Shown here one piece after another: positions 49,847 to 56,950 of a DNA stretch of 64,000 nucleotides. The notes below the pieces were generated by a model, which made no database searches, had not been told where the DNA came from, and saw nothing but the letters and a program-made list of their open reading frames with translations. Made by a program: the position numbers and the translations under genes. Location of the stretch: NCBI GenBank assembly GCA_043553855.1, contig CP121336.1, positions 2,480,001-2,544,000 on the forward strand. The letters are read 5' to 3'. Origin of the DNA: JAUIAS01 sp030425395 (lineage in GTDB: Bacteria; Pseudomonadota; Alphaproteobacteria; Rhodobacterales; Rhodobacteraceae). Positions within the stretch are counted from its first letter, which is position 1, and each line of letters begins with the position of its first letter.

Positions 49847-51058
49847 ATGGCGTTTTTCTCGAAACTCAAGGAACGGTTGTTCAAATCATCGTCCAAACTG
49901 GACGAGGGGCTGGAAGCCATTGTCGAGGAGGGCGGCACGGAAACCGAGGCACCGTCTGAAATGGACGCGGTGCCGGACCCGGCTCCTGAACCCAAATCCG
50001 ATCCGGTTTCCCCCTCGGAACCCCAAGCCGCTCCAGAACCAACACCTGAACCAACACCTGAACCAACACCCGAGCCAACGCCCGAACCAACGCCCGCGCC
50101 AACACCCGAGCCAACTCCAGAACCAAAGCCTCAACCCGCACCCGAACCGGCCCCCCAGCAGGCTGCCAAACCCGGTCTGCTGGGGCGCCTGCTTGGGCGT
50201 GGCGATTCCGGGCCAGTGTCGCGCCGCACGCTGGATGACGACATGCTTGAACAGCTCGAAGAGCTGCTCATCGCCTCTGATATGGGGGTGGATACCGCCT
50301 TGCGCGTGACGGCCAACCTTGCCGAAGGACGTCTGGGCAAGAAACTGTCGGTGGCGGAAATCAAAAGCCACCTGGCAACCGAAATCGCCCGCATCATGGA
50401 ACCGGTCGCGCGCCCCTTGCCGCTTTACCCGCAAAAGCCGCAGGTGGTTCTGGTGGTCGGTGTCAACGGATCGGGCAAGACCACGACCATCGGCAAACTG
50501 GCGGCGCAGTTCCGCGCGGCGGGCAAGAAGGTCGTCATCGCCGCCGGTGACACCTTTCGCGCCGCCGCCGTGGAACAGCTTCAGGTCTGGGGAGACCGCG
50601 CCGGTGTGCCGGTTCTGACCGCGCCCGAAGGATCGGACCCCGCCAGCCTTGCCTTCGACGCGATGACCAAGGCGCAGGCAGACGGTGCCGATCTGTTGAT
50701 GATAGATACGGCGGGCCGCTTGCAGAACCGTGCCGACCTTATGGAGGAACTGGCCAAGATCGTCCGCGTGATCCGCAAGAAAGACCCCGACGCCCCGCAT
50801 AACACGCTGTTGGTGCTGGATGCGACGACCGGCCAGAACGCGCTCCGGCAGGTCGAGACATTCAAGGCGATATCGGACGTCAGCGGCCTTGTGATGACCA
50901 AACTTGACGGAACCGCCAAGGGCGGCGTTCTCGTGGCGCTGGCGGACAAATTCGGCCTGCCGATCCACGCCATCGGGGTGGGCGAACAGATCGACGATCT
51001 GGCCCCCTTCGACCCCGAGGAATTCGCCGCCGCGCTGACCGGGCTCGCGGTTGACTGA
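49847..51058 (+). CDS. ftsY: Signal recognition particle receptor FtsY
   Basis: 403 residues. An acidic N-terminal region is largely made of Pro-Glu-Pro-Thr repeats (residues 64-105, encoded at 50036-50165). The NG domain follows: the N part LLGRLLGRGDSGPVSRRTLDDDMLEQLEELLIASDMG, G1 GVNGSGKTTTIGKLA, the insertion GDTFRAAAVEQLQVW, G3 DTAGRLQN and G4 TKLDGTAKGG. It docks ribosome-SRP complexes at the membrane. CGGAGG precedes the ATG. The repeat tract is an unusually long linker for FtsY. Confidence 0.97.
   Translation: MAFFSKLKERLFKSSSKLDEGLEAIVEEGGTETEAPSEMDAVPDPAPEPKSDPVSPSEPQAAPEPTPEPTPEPTPEPTPEPTPAPTPEPTPEPKPQPAPEPAPQQAAKPGLLGRLLGRGDSGPVSRRTLDDDMLEQLEELLIASDMGVDTALRVTANLAEGRLGKKLSVAEIKSHLATEIARIMEPVARPLPLYPQKPQVVLVVGVNGSGKTTTIGKLAAQFRAAGKKVVIAAGDTFRAAAVEQLQVWGDRAGVPVLTAPEGSDPASLAFDAMTKAQADGADLLMIDTAGRLQNRADLMEELAKIVRVIRKKDPDAPHNTLLVLDATTGQNALRQVETFKAISDVSGLVMTKLDGTAKGGVLVALADKFGLPIHAIGVGEQIDDLAPFDPEEFAAALTGLAVD
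50036..50128 (+). repeat. Imperfect 12-base tandem repeat inside ftsY
   Basis: Units close to CCAACACCTGAA repeat about seven times, encoding Pro-Thr-Pro-Glu units. Synonymous third-base changes show that it is not very recent. Length polymorphism between strains would be expected. Confidence 0.85.
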
Positions 51059-51077
51059 TCCGGGCCGCTAACCGCTC

Positions 51078-51980
51078 GTGTCAGAGTGGCTGATCTCTCT
51101 CGAAGGCACGCAGGACGGGCATGTGCTGGCGCTTGTTCTGGCGCTGATCGCGGCTTTTCTGCACGCGGTCTTTGGCGCCTTGCAGAAAGGCCGCCATGAT
51201 CCCTGGCTGTCACGCGGTGCGATTGATGTCTCATACGGGCTGATGGCCGCGCCTTTCGCATTCTTCGTGGTGCCCTGGCCCGAAGCGCATATGTGGCCGA
51301 TCTTTGTCGGGGCGCTGGTCATTCACACGGCCTACAAACTGCTCCAGGCCAAAGCCTATGTCATGGGGGCGTTCACGGTAGTTTACCCGGTGGTGCGCGG
51401 CACGGGGCCGTTGTTCACCGTGGTGGGGGCCTACGTGATCTTTGGCGAATCCTTTACCCTGACGCAATGGGCCGGGGTTCTGGTGCTGTTGTCCGGGATA
51501 TTCGGGTTGGCGGCGTATAATCTCGTCCATCTGGAAGCCGCGCGCGATACGCTGGTCGCCGCGCTGGGTTTTGCGGTGGCCACGGGGCTGTTTGTTGCGC
51601 TTTACACCACCTATGACGCCTACGGCATCCGTGCCACGGCCGACCCGTTCACCTTTCTGGCGTGGTTCTTCATGATAGACGGGATCGTCATGCCGGTGAT
51701 TGCCGCATTGCGCTGGCGGCAGATGGCGCATCGCCCGTCGCTTGGCCCGCTGGCGCTGCGCGGGATCAGTGGCGGGGTGATCGCGGTGTTCAGCTTTGGG
51801 GCGATCATGCTCGCCACCCGTCTGGACAAAGTGGGCGAGGCCGCCGTGCTGCGCGAAACCTCGGCGGTATTTGCGGCCATCATCGGTTGGCTTGTGCTGC
51901 GCGAAACGGTAGGACCAAGACGGATCGCCCTGATCGCGCTGATCGCACTCGGTGCGGTCATCGTCGAAACGGGCGGATAA
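51078..51980 (+). CDS. EamA-family (DMT) transporter
   Basis: 300 residues from the GTG at 51078, 19 bases after the ftsY stop. Ten hydrophobic helices in two EamA repeats (ALIAAFLHAVFGALQKGRHD, VYPVVRGTGPLFTVVGAYVIFGESFTLTQWAGVLVLLSG, AVFAAIIGWLVLRETVGPRRIALIALIALGAVIVE). The substrate is unknown. The order ftsY-EamA-yciB is one I recall in other Rhodobacteraceae. An upstream ribosome site is not obvious, so coupling to ftsY is likely. Confidence 0.87.
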   Translation: MSEWLISLEGTQDGHVLALVLALIAAFLHAVFGALQKGRHDPWLSRGAIDVSYGLMAAPFAFFVVPWPEAHMWPIFVGALVIHTAYKLLQAKAYVMGAFTVVYPVVRGTGPLFTVVGAYVIFGESFTLTQWAGVLVLLSGIFGLAAYNLVHLEAARDTLVAALGFAVATGLFVALYTTYDAYGIRATADPFTFLAWFFMIDGIVMPVIAALRWRQMAHRPSLGPLALRGISGGVIAVFSFGAIMLATRLDKVGEAAVLRETSAVFAAIIGWLVLRETVGPRRIALIALIALGAVIVETGG

Positions 51981-51994
51981 GCAGGAGACAACAC

Positions 51995-52615
51995 ATGGCT
52001 GACGCCAAGGACATCAATCCGTTCCTGAAACAGGTGCTGGACCTCGGCCCGCCGCTGGCCTTCTTCTTTATCTACCTGAAGATCCGCGACGACAGCTTCG
52101 TCATCGGCGGCACCGAATATTCCGGCTTCATCGTGGCAACGGTGGCCTTTGTGCCGATCCTCCTGGTGGCCATCGCGATTCTCTGGAAGCTCACCGGAAA
52201 ACTCAGCCGGATGCAGATTTTCACCGCCGTGATGGTGATCTTCTTCGGCGGCCTGACCGCGTGGTTCAACGATGAGCGGTTCTTCAAGATGAAGACAACG
52301 ATCGTCTACGGCTTTTTCGCAGTCATGCTGGGAATAGGGCTGTTGCGCGGCCGGTCATGGCTGGAATGGATCATGGGCGACATGATGCCCATGCAACACG
52401 AAGGCTGGATGATCCTGACGCGCCGCCTGTGCCTGACCTTCGCAGGGCTGGGCGTGGCCAACGAAATCATCTGGCGCACAATGTCCACGGATCTTTGGGT
52501 CAAGATCGAAACCTTCGGATTTCCCATCGTGCTGTTTGCCGTGATGTGGTGGCAGATCATCGCCCTGCAGCGGTTCATGCCGCAGGACGAAGAGGAAACG
52601 AAAGAAAACCCCTGA
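51995..52615 (+). CDS. yciB: Inner membrane-spanning protein YciB (septation protein A family)
   Basis: 206 residues with six hydrophobic helices. Family landmarks: QVLDLGPPLAFFFIYLKI, ATVAFVPILLVAIAILW, GGLTAWFNDERFFKMKTTIVYGFFAVMLGIGLL (the conserved FxxxKxT segment) and LTFAGLGVANEIIWR. YciB works in envelope maintenance and division in E. coli. AGGAG precedes the ATG. Last gene of the yhhN-ftsY-EamA-yciB set. Confidence 0.95.
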   Translation: MADAKDINPFLKQVLDLGPPLAFFFIYLKIRDDSFVIGGTEYSGFIVATVAFVPILLVAIAILWKLTGKLSRMQIFTAVMVIFFGGLTAWFNDERFFKMKTTIVYGFFAVMLGIGLLRGRSWLEWIMGDMMPMQHEGWMILTRRLCLTFAGLGVANEIIWRTMSTDLWVKIETFGFPIVLFAVMWWQIIALQRFMPQDEEETKENP

Positions 52616-52669
52616 ACCCCGATCCCGGAGAATCCAATCGGTCCCCGCTTCGCCGGACCGTTGTGCCCG

Positions 52670-52785
52670 CCTTTTTCTCTTGCTGAAAATATCCCGGGGG
52701 ATACGGGGGGCTGGCCCCCCGCCGCTTATTGTTTGCACCCCGTCCGGGGTGCGGAGGGCAGATCCCCCCGCCGCTTGCTTTTGCG
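52670..52785 (+). repeat. Dispersed intergenic repeat with G/C-rich palindromes
   Basis: The start CCTTTTTCTCTTGCTGAAAA, followed by TATCCCGGGG, is nearly identical to 42945-42974. It is followed by GGGGGGCTGGCCCCCC and by ACCCCGTCCGGGGT, both self-complementary. It fills most of the 196-base gap between yciB and the GST gene. Confidence 0.6.
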
Positions 52786-52811
52786 CCTCGGCGGGGGCGA
52801 GGGGCGCGCGC

Positions 52812-53522
52812 CTACCCGTCTTTCTTGCCAAACATCGCGGATTTGGTGTCGCTCGATTGCGACGGATCCTTGCGCAGATCCCCGTGCAAGGCCCGCCCGG
52901 CGGCAACGCCGGGGCGCGCGGCCATGGTATCGAGCCACCGCGACAGGTGCGGCTTGTCGTCAAGGCTCTGTTGCTGGCCCTCCCACAGCGATGCCCAAGG
53001 CCAGATCGCCATATCCGCGATCGAATAGAAATCCCCCGCGACGAAGTCATGCCGGGCCAACTGGCCGTCCAACACCCGGTATAGCCGGGCGACTTCGTTG
53101 CGATAACGGTCCTTGGCGTAGGGCAGATCATTGGGCGGGTCCATCAAGGGCGCGTATTTCAGGAAATGATGCGCTTGGCCCGCCATGGGCCCAAGCCCGC
53201 CCATCTGCCACATCAGCCACTGCTCAACGGCGATGCGGTCGCGTTCGCTCTCGCCGTAAAAACGCCCTGTCTTGCGGGCGAGGTATTGCAGGATCGCACC
53301 GGATTCAAAGATCGACACCGGCGCGCCGTCCGGCCCGTCCGGGTCGGTGATCGCGGGCATCCGGTTGTTGGGAGATATCGCCAGAAAGTCCGGCGCGAAC
53401 TGGTCGCCCTTGCCGATATTGATCAGCCGGACAGAGTACGGCAGGCCCATCTCCTCAAGCGCGATGGAAATCTTCCAGCCGTTGGGTGTTGGCCAAAAAT
53501 ACAACTCGATGGGATCGGTCAT
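52812..53522 (-). CDS. Glutathione S-transferase (YghU/YfcG-like)
   Basis: 236 residues. Recognisable elements are LYFWPTPNGWKISIALEEMGLPYSVRLINIGKGDQFAPDFLAISPNNRMPAITD and SIFESGAILQYLARKTGRF, typical of the YfcG/YghU disulfide-reductase group, with TPNGWK at the glutathione site. The C-domain contains RYRNEVARLYRVLDGQLARHDFVAGDFYSIADMAIWPW. The active residue is expected at Asn/Thr near the start (TPNG). A second GST at 33169 is a distant paralogue. Confidence 0.92.
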   Translation of the reverse strand: MTDPIELYFWPTPNGWKISIALEEMGLPYSVRLINIGKGDQFAPDFLAISPNNRMPAITDPDGPDGAPVSIFESGAILQYLARKTGRFYGESERDRIAVEQWLMWQMGGLGPMAGQAHHFLKYAPLMDPPNDLPYAKDRYRNEVARLYRVLDGQLARHDFVAGDFYSIADMAIWPWASLWEGQQQSLDDKPHLSRWLDTMAARPGVAAGRALHGDLRKDPSQSSDTKSAMFGKKDG

Positions 53523-53633
53523 GGGTATCCTCGCAGGTTCCTTCGGTTTCCATCATGGGGGTCTGGCGTCCGCTGGCAAGGGGGTTCGCCACGATGCTGC
53601 ACAACCGCGCGCGCGCACCGCCGGCCTCCCGCC

Positions 53634-53677
53634 CCGTCTGATGCCCGTCTGATGCCCGCCCGATGCCTGCCTGACGC
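53634..53677 (+). repeat. Four 11-base tandem units upstream of the metZ promoter
   Basis: CCGTCTGATGC (53634-53644), the same (53645-53655), CCGCCCGATGC (53656-53666) and CTGCCTGACGC (53667-53677). The array stops eight bases before the predicted -35. The period is close to one helical turn. Confidence 0.8.
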
Positions 53678-53684
53678 CGGTATA

Positions 53685-53713
53685 TTGACGAACATGCGCC
53701 TGCGTCGTATCCA
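53685..53713 (+). promoter_or_regulatory. metZ: Predicted metZ promoter
   Basis: TTGACG at 53685-53690 with 17 bases to TATCCA at 53708-53713. The expected start, near 53720, falls just at the 5' strand of the riboswitch P1 stem, which supports both predictions. Confidence 0.6.
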
Positions 53714-53720
53714 CTGCGAT

Positions 53721-53770
53721 GTGGCGATTTGAGTCCAGCTTGCGGGCCACGTTAAACAATCCGCTAAAAG
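53721..53770 (+). ncRNA. SAM-II riboswitch
   Basis: The P1 stem pairs GTGGC (53721-53725) with GCCAC (53746-53750). Conserved elements occur in order: GATTTG in the first loop, AGCTTGC, then GTTAAAC directly after P1 (53751-53757), and CGCTAAAAG (53762-53770). GCGG in the loop can pair with CCGC (53761-53764) to form the pseudoknot. SAM-II elements control methionine/SAM genes in alphaproteobacteria, and the gene here is metZ. A terminator follows at 53784, so control is likely transcriptional. Confidence 0.88.
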
Positions 53771-53783
53771 GCCCGGATGAAAG

Positions 53784-53818
53784 ACCCCCTTTCGCTTGGC
53801 CGCGTCTGGGGGTTTTTT
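53784..53818 (+). terminator. Rho-independent terminator in the metZ leader
   Basis: ACCCCC (53784-53789) pairs with GGGGGT (53808-53813) and is followed by six Ts. It begins 13 bases after the riboswitch, so SAM binding probably stabilises termination before metZ. Confidence 0.85.
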
Positions 53819-53848
53819 CATGCGCCGACGTGCGCGAAGGAGAAGTTG

Positions 53849-55030
53849 ATGAGCACCAAGTGGAACCCGCGCACAACCGCCGTTCATGGCGGCACCCGCC
53901 GCAGCCAGTATGGCGAACTGAGCGAGGCAATCTTCCTGACCCAGGGGTTCGCCTATGACAGCGCCGAACAGGCCGAGGCCCGGTTTATCGCTTCCGGTGA
54001 GGATGAATTCATCTATGCCCGCTACGGCAACCCCACCGTGCGCATGTTCGAAGACCGCATCGCCGCGCTGGAAGGGGCTGAGGCGGGCTTTGCCACCGCC
54101 TCGGGCATGGCGGCGGTATCGGGCGCGCTGACATCCATGCTTCGGGCCGGGGATCACGTGGTTGCCGCTCGGGCGCTGTTCGGGTCCTGCCTCTATGTGC
54201 TCGAAGACATTCTGCGCCGCTACGGTGTCGAGGTCGATCTTGTGGACGGCACCGATCTGGATCAATGGCGCGCGGCCATCCGGCCAGACACCAGAGTCGT
54301 GTTCTTCGAATCGGTGTCCAATCCGACGCTCGAAGTCATCGACATTCCCGCGGTCAGCGATCTGGCGCATGCCGTTGGGGCGCAGGTCGTGGTGGACAAT
54401 GTCTTTGCCACGCCGGTGTTTTCGCGGGCGATGGAACAGGGGGCGGATGTGGTGATCTATTCGGCCACCAAACACATCGACGGGCAGGGGCGCACGCTGG
54501 GCGGTGTGATCCTGGGATCGCGTGACTACATCCGCAAGACCGTCGAACCCTATATGAAACACACCGGCGGTTCGATGTCGCCATTTACCGCCTGGGTCAT
54601 GCTCAAGGGGTTGGAAACCATGTCGCTGCGGGTCAATGCTCAGGCCGACAGCGCGCTGGCGCTGACCGAGGCGCTTACCGGTCACGCGGCGTTGCGCCGG
54701 GTGATCTATCCCGGCCACCCCAGCCATTCCCAGAACGCGCTGGCGCTGCGCCAGATGGCCAAGGGCGGAACGGTTCTGTCCATTGATATCACCGATGGCA
54801 AGGACGCGGCCTTCCGGTTTCTCAACGCGCTTGAGGTCGCGCATATTTCCAACAATCTGGGCGACGCCAAGACCATCGTCACCCACCCTGCGACCACCAC
54901 CCATCAACGCCTGCCCGATGCGCAAAAGGAATTGTTGGGCATCACGCCGGGGCTGGTGCGCATCTCGGTCGGGATCGAGGATACCGCCGATCTGATTGCC
55001 GATTTCACCGGGGCGCTGAACGCGGTCTGA
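53849..55030 (+). CDS. metZ: O-succinylhomoserine sulfhydrylase
   Basis: 393 residues, Cys/Met-metabolism PLP family. It makes homocysteine from O-succinylhomoserine and sulfide. YGNPTVRMFEDRIAALEGAE, ATASGMAAVSGAL, FESVSNPTLEVIDIPAVS and the PLP lysine K208 in SATKHIDGQG are visible. AAGGAG lies eight bases before the ATG. It is under the SAM-II riboswitch. The closely related O-acetylhomoserine enzymes cannot be ruled out on these motifs alone. Confidence 0.94.
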   Translation: MSTKWNPRTTAVHGGTRRSQYGELSEAIFLTQGFAYDSAEQAEARFIASGEDEFIYARYGNPTVRMFEDRIAALEGAEAGFATASGMAAVSGALTSMLRAGDHVVAARALFGSCLYVLEDILRRYGVEVDLVDGTDLDQWRAAIRPDTRVVFFESVSNPTLEVIDIPAVSDLAHAVGAQVVVDNVFATPVFSRAMEQGADVVIYSATKHIDGQGRTLGGVILGSRDYIRKTVEPYMKHTGGSMSPFTAWVMLKGLETMSLRVNAQADSALALTEALTGHAALRRVIYPGHPSHSQNALALRQMAKGGTVLSIDITDGKDAAFRFLNALEVAHISNNLGDAKTIVTHPATTTHQRLPDAQKELLGITPGLVRISVGIEDTADLIADFTGALNAV

Positions 55031-55217
55031 CAGGGGCGGGCCGTGCTCTGGATGGGACCGGACGCAGCCCGCCGGAGCGGCGGCACCTCAAAAAGATTAT
55101 GGTCATGGCGATCAAAGAGTGATCCATTTGGTCGCATCCGCCGTAATGCAGTTCGTGAATAGCAATGATACAGGGCTTGTCTTACATACTGTCGGGCAAG
55201 AAGCTGAGGGGAAGTTC

Positions 55218-56321
55218 ATGAATATCCATATGCCTCATATCGAGACAGACCCGGAACGCGTGGAGGCCGAGGCCGCGCTTGATCTTCTGCGGCGTTGGGC
55301 GCGGTCGGCATCGGTGTCCGAGATCATGGAGCTCGATCCGTCGGTGGCGCGTCTTGTGCCCGGCAAGAAGGTCAATGACTATCCGGCCCTGTCGCGTGAC
55401 TACCCCGAAGATTTCACCGTGGACGCGGGCTACAAGGACACCCTGCCTGACCTTCAGAACGGCCCTGCCAGCCTGATCCGCGGGGCGCGGCAGCAGATTC
55501 AGCATGTCGGTATTTCCAACTTCCGTCTGCCCATTCGGTTTCAGACCCGCTCCGGCGGCGATCTGACGCTGGAGACCTCGGTGACAGGAACCGTCAGCCT
55601 TGATGCCGACAAGAAGGGCATTAACATGTCCCGGATCATGCGGTCCTTTTACCGTCATGCCGACAGAACCTTCAGCTTCGACGTGATCGAGGCGGCGCTG
55701 GACGATTACAAATCCGATCTGGAAAGCTTTGATGCCCGCATCCAGATGCGGTTCTCGTTTCCGGTCAAGATCAACAGCCTGCGCTCGGGGCTGGAGGGAT
55801 ACCAGTATTACGATATCGCGCTGGAACTGGTGGAACGCGACGGTGTGCGCCAGAAAATCATCCATCTTGACTATGTCTATTCGTCCACTTGCCCGTGCTC
55901 GCTTGAACTGAGCGAACACGCCCGCGCAACGCGCGGCCAGCTGGCCACCCCGCATTCGCAGCGTTCCGTGGCGCGCATATCGGTTGCAATCGACCCCGAG
56001 GCAAAATGCCTGTGGTTCGAAGATCTCATCGACGCCTGCCGTCGTGCGGTGCCGACCGAAACTCAGGTGATGGTCAAGCGCGAGGACGAACAGGCCTTTG
56101 CAGAACTCAACGCCGCCAATCCGATCTTTGTCGAAGACGCGGCCCGGCTCTTTTGTGCCGAACTGCTGGCCGACCACCGCATCGGGGACTTCCGCGTGAT
56201 CGCCAGCCATCAGGAAAGCCTGCACAGCCACGATGCTGTCAGCGTGCTGACCGAGGGCGATACTTTCGCGGCGCAAAGCCTTGATCCCAAGCTCTTCAGC
56301 ACCCTGTTCCACGTCGGCTGA
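55218..56321 (+). CDS. folE2: GTP cyclohydrolase FolE2
   Basis: 367 residues from the ATG at 55218 (GAGGGG upstream). FolE2 (type IB) opens GTP to dihydroneopterin triphosphate for folate-type cofactors. Features: VGISNFRLPIRFQTRSGG, GTVSLDADKKGINMSRIMRSF, YSSTCPCSLELSEHA (the conserved Cys) and ATPHSQRSVARISVA. Such enzymes often replace zinc-dependent FolE1 when zinc is low; I see no clear Zur box upstream. A strong terminator follows. It is upstream of the three-gene small-protein set. Confidence 0.94.
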   Translation: MNIHMPHIETDPERVEAEAALDLLRRWARSASVSEIMELDPSVARLVPGKKVNDYPALSRDYPEDFTVDAGYKDTLPDLQNGPASLIRGARQQIQHVGISNFRLPIRFQTRSGGDLTLETSVTGTVSLDADKKGINMSRIMRSFYRHADRTFSFDVIEAALDDYKSDLESFDARIQMRFSFPVKINSLRSGLEGYQYYDIALELVERDGVRQKIIHLDYVYSSTCPCSLELSEHARATRGQLATPHSQRSVARISVAIDPEAKCLWFEDLIDACRRAVPTETQVMVKREDEQAFAELNAANPIFVEDAARLFCAELLADHRIGDFRVIASHQESLHSHDAVSVLTEGDTFAAQSLDPKLFSTLFHVG

Positions 56322-56351
56322 CCGGCCCCGGTTCAGCCCCCGGACCGAACA

Positions 56352-56384
56352 GACCGGCGCAGCCCCCTGCGCCGGTCATTTTTT
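56352..56384 (+). terminator. Terminator after folE2
   Basis: A ten-pair stem GACCGGCGCA/TGCGCCGGTC (56352-56361 with 56368-56377), followed by ATTTTTTGTG. It separates folE2 from the next promoter region. Confidence 0.92.
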
Positions 56385-56426
56385 GTGCGATTCCTGCGGC
56401 CTCCGGCGCGGTTTTGCCGCTAAATG

Positions 56427-56460
56427 CCGCAGTGCAGCAAAAATCATTCCGCAAGTGCAG
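56427..56460. promoter_or_regulatory. Two PhaR-like sites upstream of the small-protein operon
   Basis: CCGC-AGT-GCAG (56427-56437) and CCGC-AAGT-GCAG (56449-56460), each one base from CTGC-N3/4-GCAG, with starts 22 bases apart (two helical turns). They lie 48 bases before the first small ORF. Confidence 0.5.
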
Positions 56461-56507
56461 AAATTTTGATAAGGTCGATGCAGAGGCGCTGTCGAAAGGA
56501 CTGCACG

Positions 56508-56597
56508 ATGCCAATGACCGATCCGACCGGAAACATGGCAGAGACCATGGCCCGGATGCAGACCGCGCGCCGTGACGCGGCGGGATGCCCGGAATGA
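56508..56597 (+). CDS. 29-residue peptide ORF leading the small-protein operon
   Basis: Begins MPMTDPTGNMAETMARMQTA and ends RRDAAGCPE. AAAGGA lies eight bases before the ATG. Its TGA overlaps the next ATGs (ATGATG), so it may be a real small protein or a translational leader that couples ribosomes to the next gene. Met-rich and helical. It uses a different frame from the next ORF, so it is not simply its N-terminus. Confidence 0.5.
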   Translation: MPMTDPTGNMAETMARMQTARRDAAGCPE

Positions 56598-56950
56598 TGT
56601 ATTCGATGATAGACGAAGCCGCCCGCACCGGTCGGCTTTGGCTGAACTGCGCGCAGCTTGCCCAGGACGCCAACAGCGTCGTTGCCATGCGCCTTTGGGG
56701 GCAGGCGGGCACATGGACCGTGCCGCGCGGCGAAGGCACCCAGATGGTGCGCGAAAAGCAGACGGCCTTTGCTGCTGCGATTCTGGCGGCAGGATATGCC
56801 GCGATGGATGGCCAGAGCAGCACGGGTGTTGCCGATGCGGCGCTGTCCCCGCTTACCGAAACAGCGCGCGACAATCGCGCGCGTCTGGCCCGGATGGGGC
56901 CGCGCGTCTGGCCGCTTGAGGCCGCGCAGAACCCGATCATGACGGAGTAG
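56594..56950 (+). CDS. Small helical protein resembling the Rhodobacterales 'antifreeze'-annotated family
   Basis: 118 residues. LAQDANSVVAMRLWGQAGTWTV, MVREKQTAFAAAILAAGYAAM and TARDNRARLARMGPR follow the pattern of a small Ala/Met/Arg-rich family that databases label antifreeze protein, which I think is an uninformative name. It is predicted to be amphipathic and helical, like phasins. No signal peptide. Its start overlaps the 29-residue ORF stop, and the next ORF begins straight after its TAG. An alternative start at 56585 is in frame. Confidence 0.72.
   Translation: MMYSMIDEAARTGRLWLNCAQLAQDANSVVAMRLWGQAGTWTVPRGEGTQMVREKQTAFAAAILAAGYAAMDGQSSTGVADAALSPLTETARDNRARLARMGPRVWPLEAAQNPIMTE

Noticed and set aside
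48154..49995. 613-codon open frame on the minus strand
   Set aside because: It spans the antisense of yhhN and fdsB and is Arg/Gln/His-rich throughout, a frame artefact of GC-rich codons.
50036..50128. Regular 12-base repeats that could suggest a CRISPR array
   Set aside because: They lie in frame inside ftsY, have no unique spacers and encode a Pro-Glu-Pro-Thr linker.
55031..55217. A Zur box upstream of folE2
   Set aside because: FolE2 is sometimes zinc-regulated, but I find no TGTTATNNTATAACA-like palindrome in this gap.
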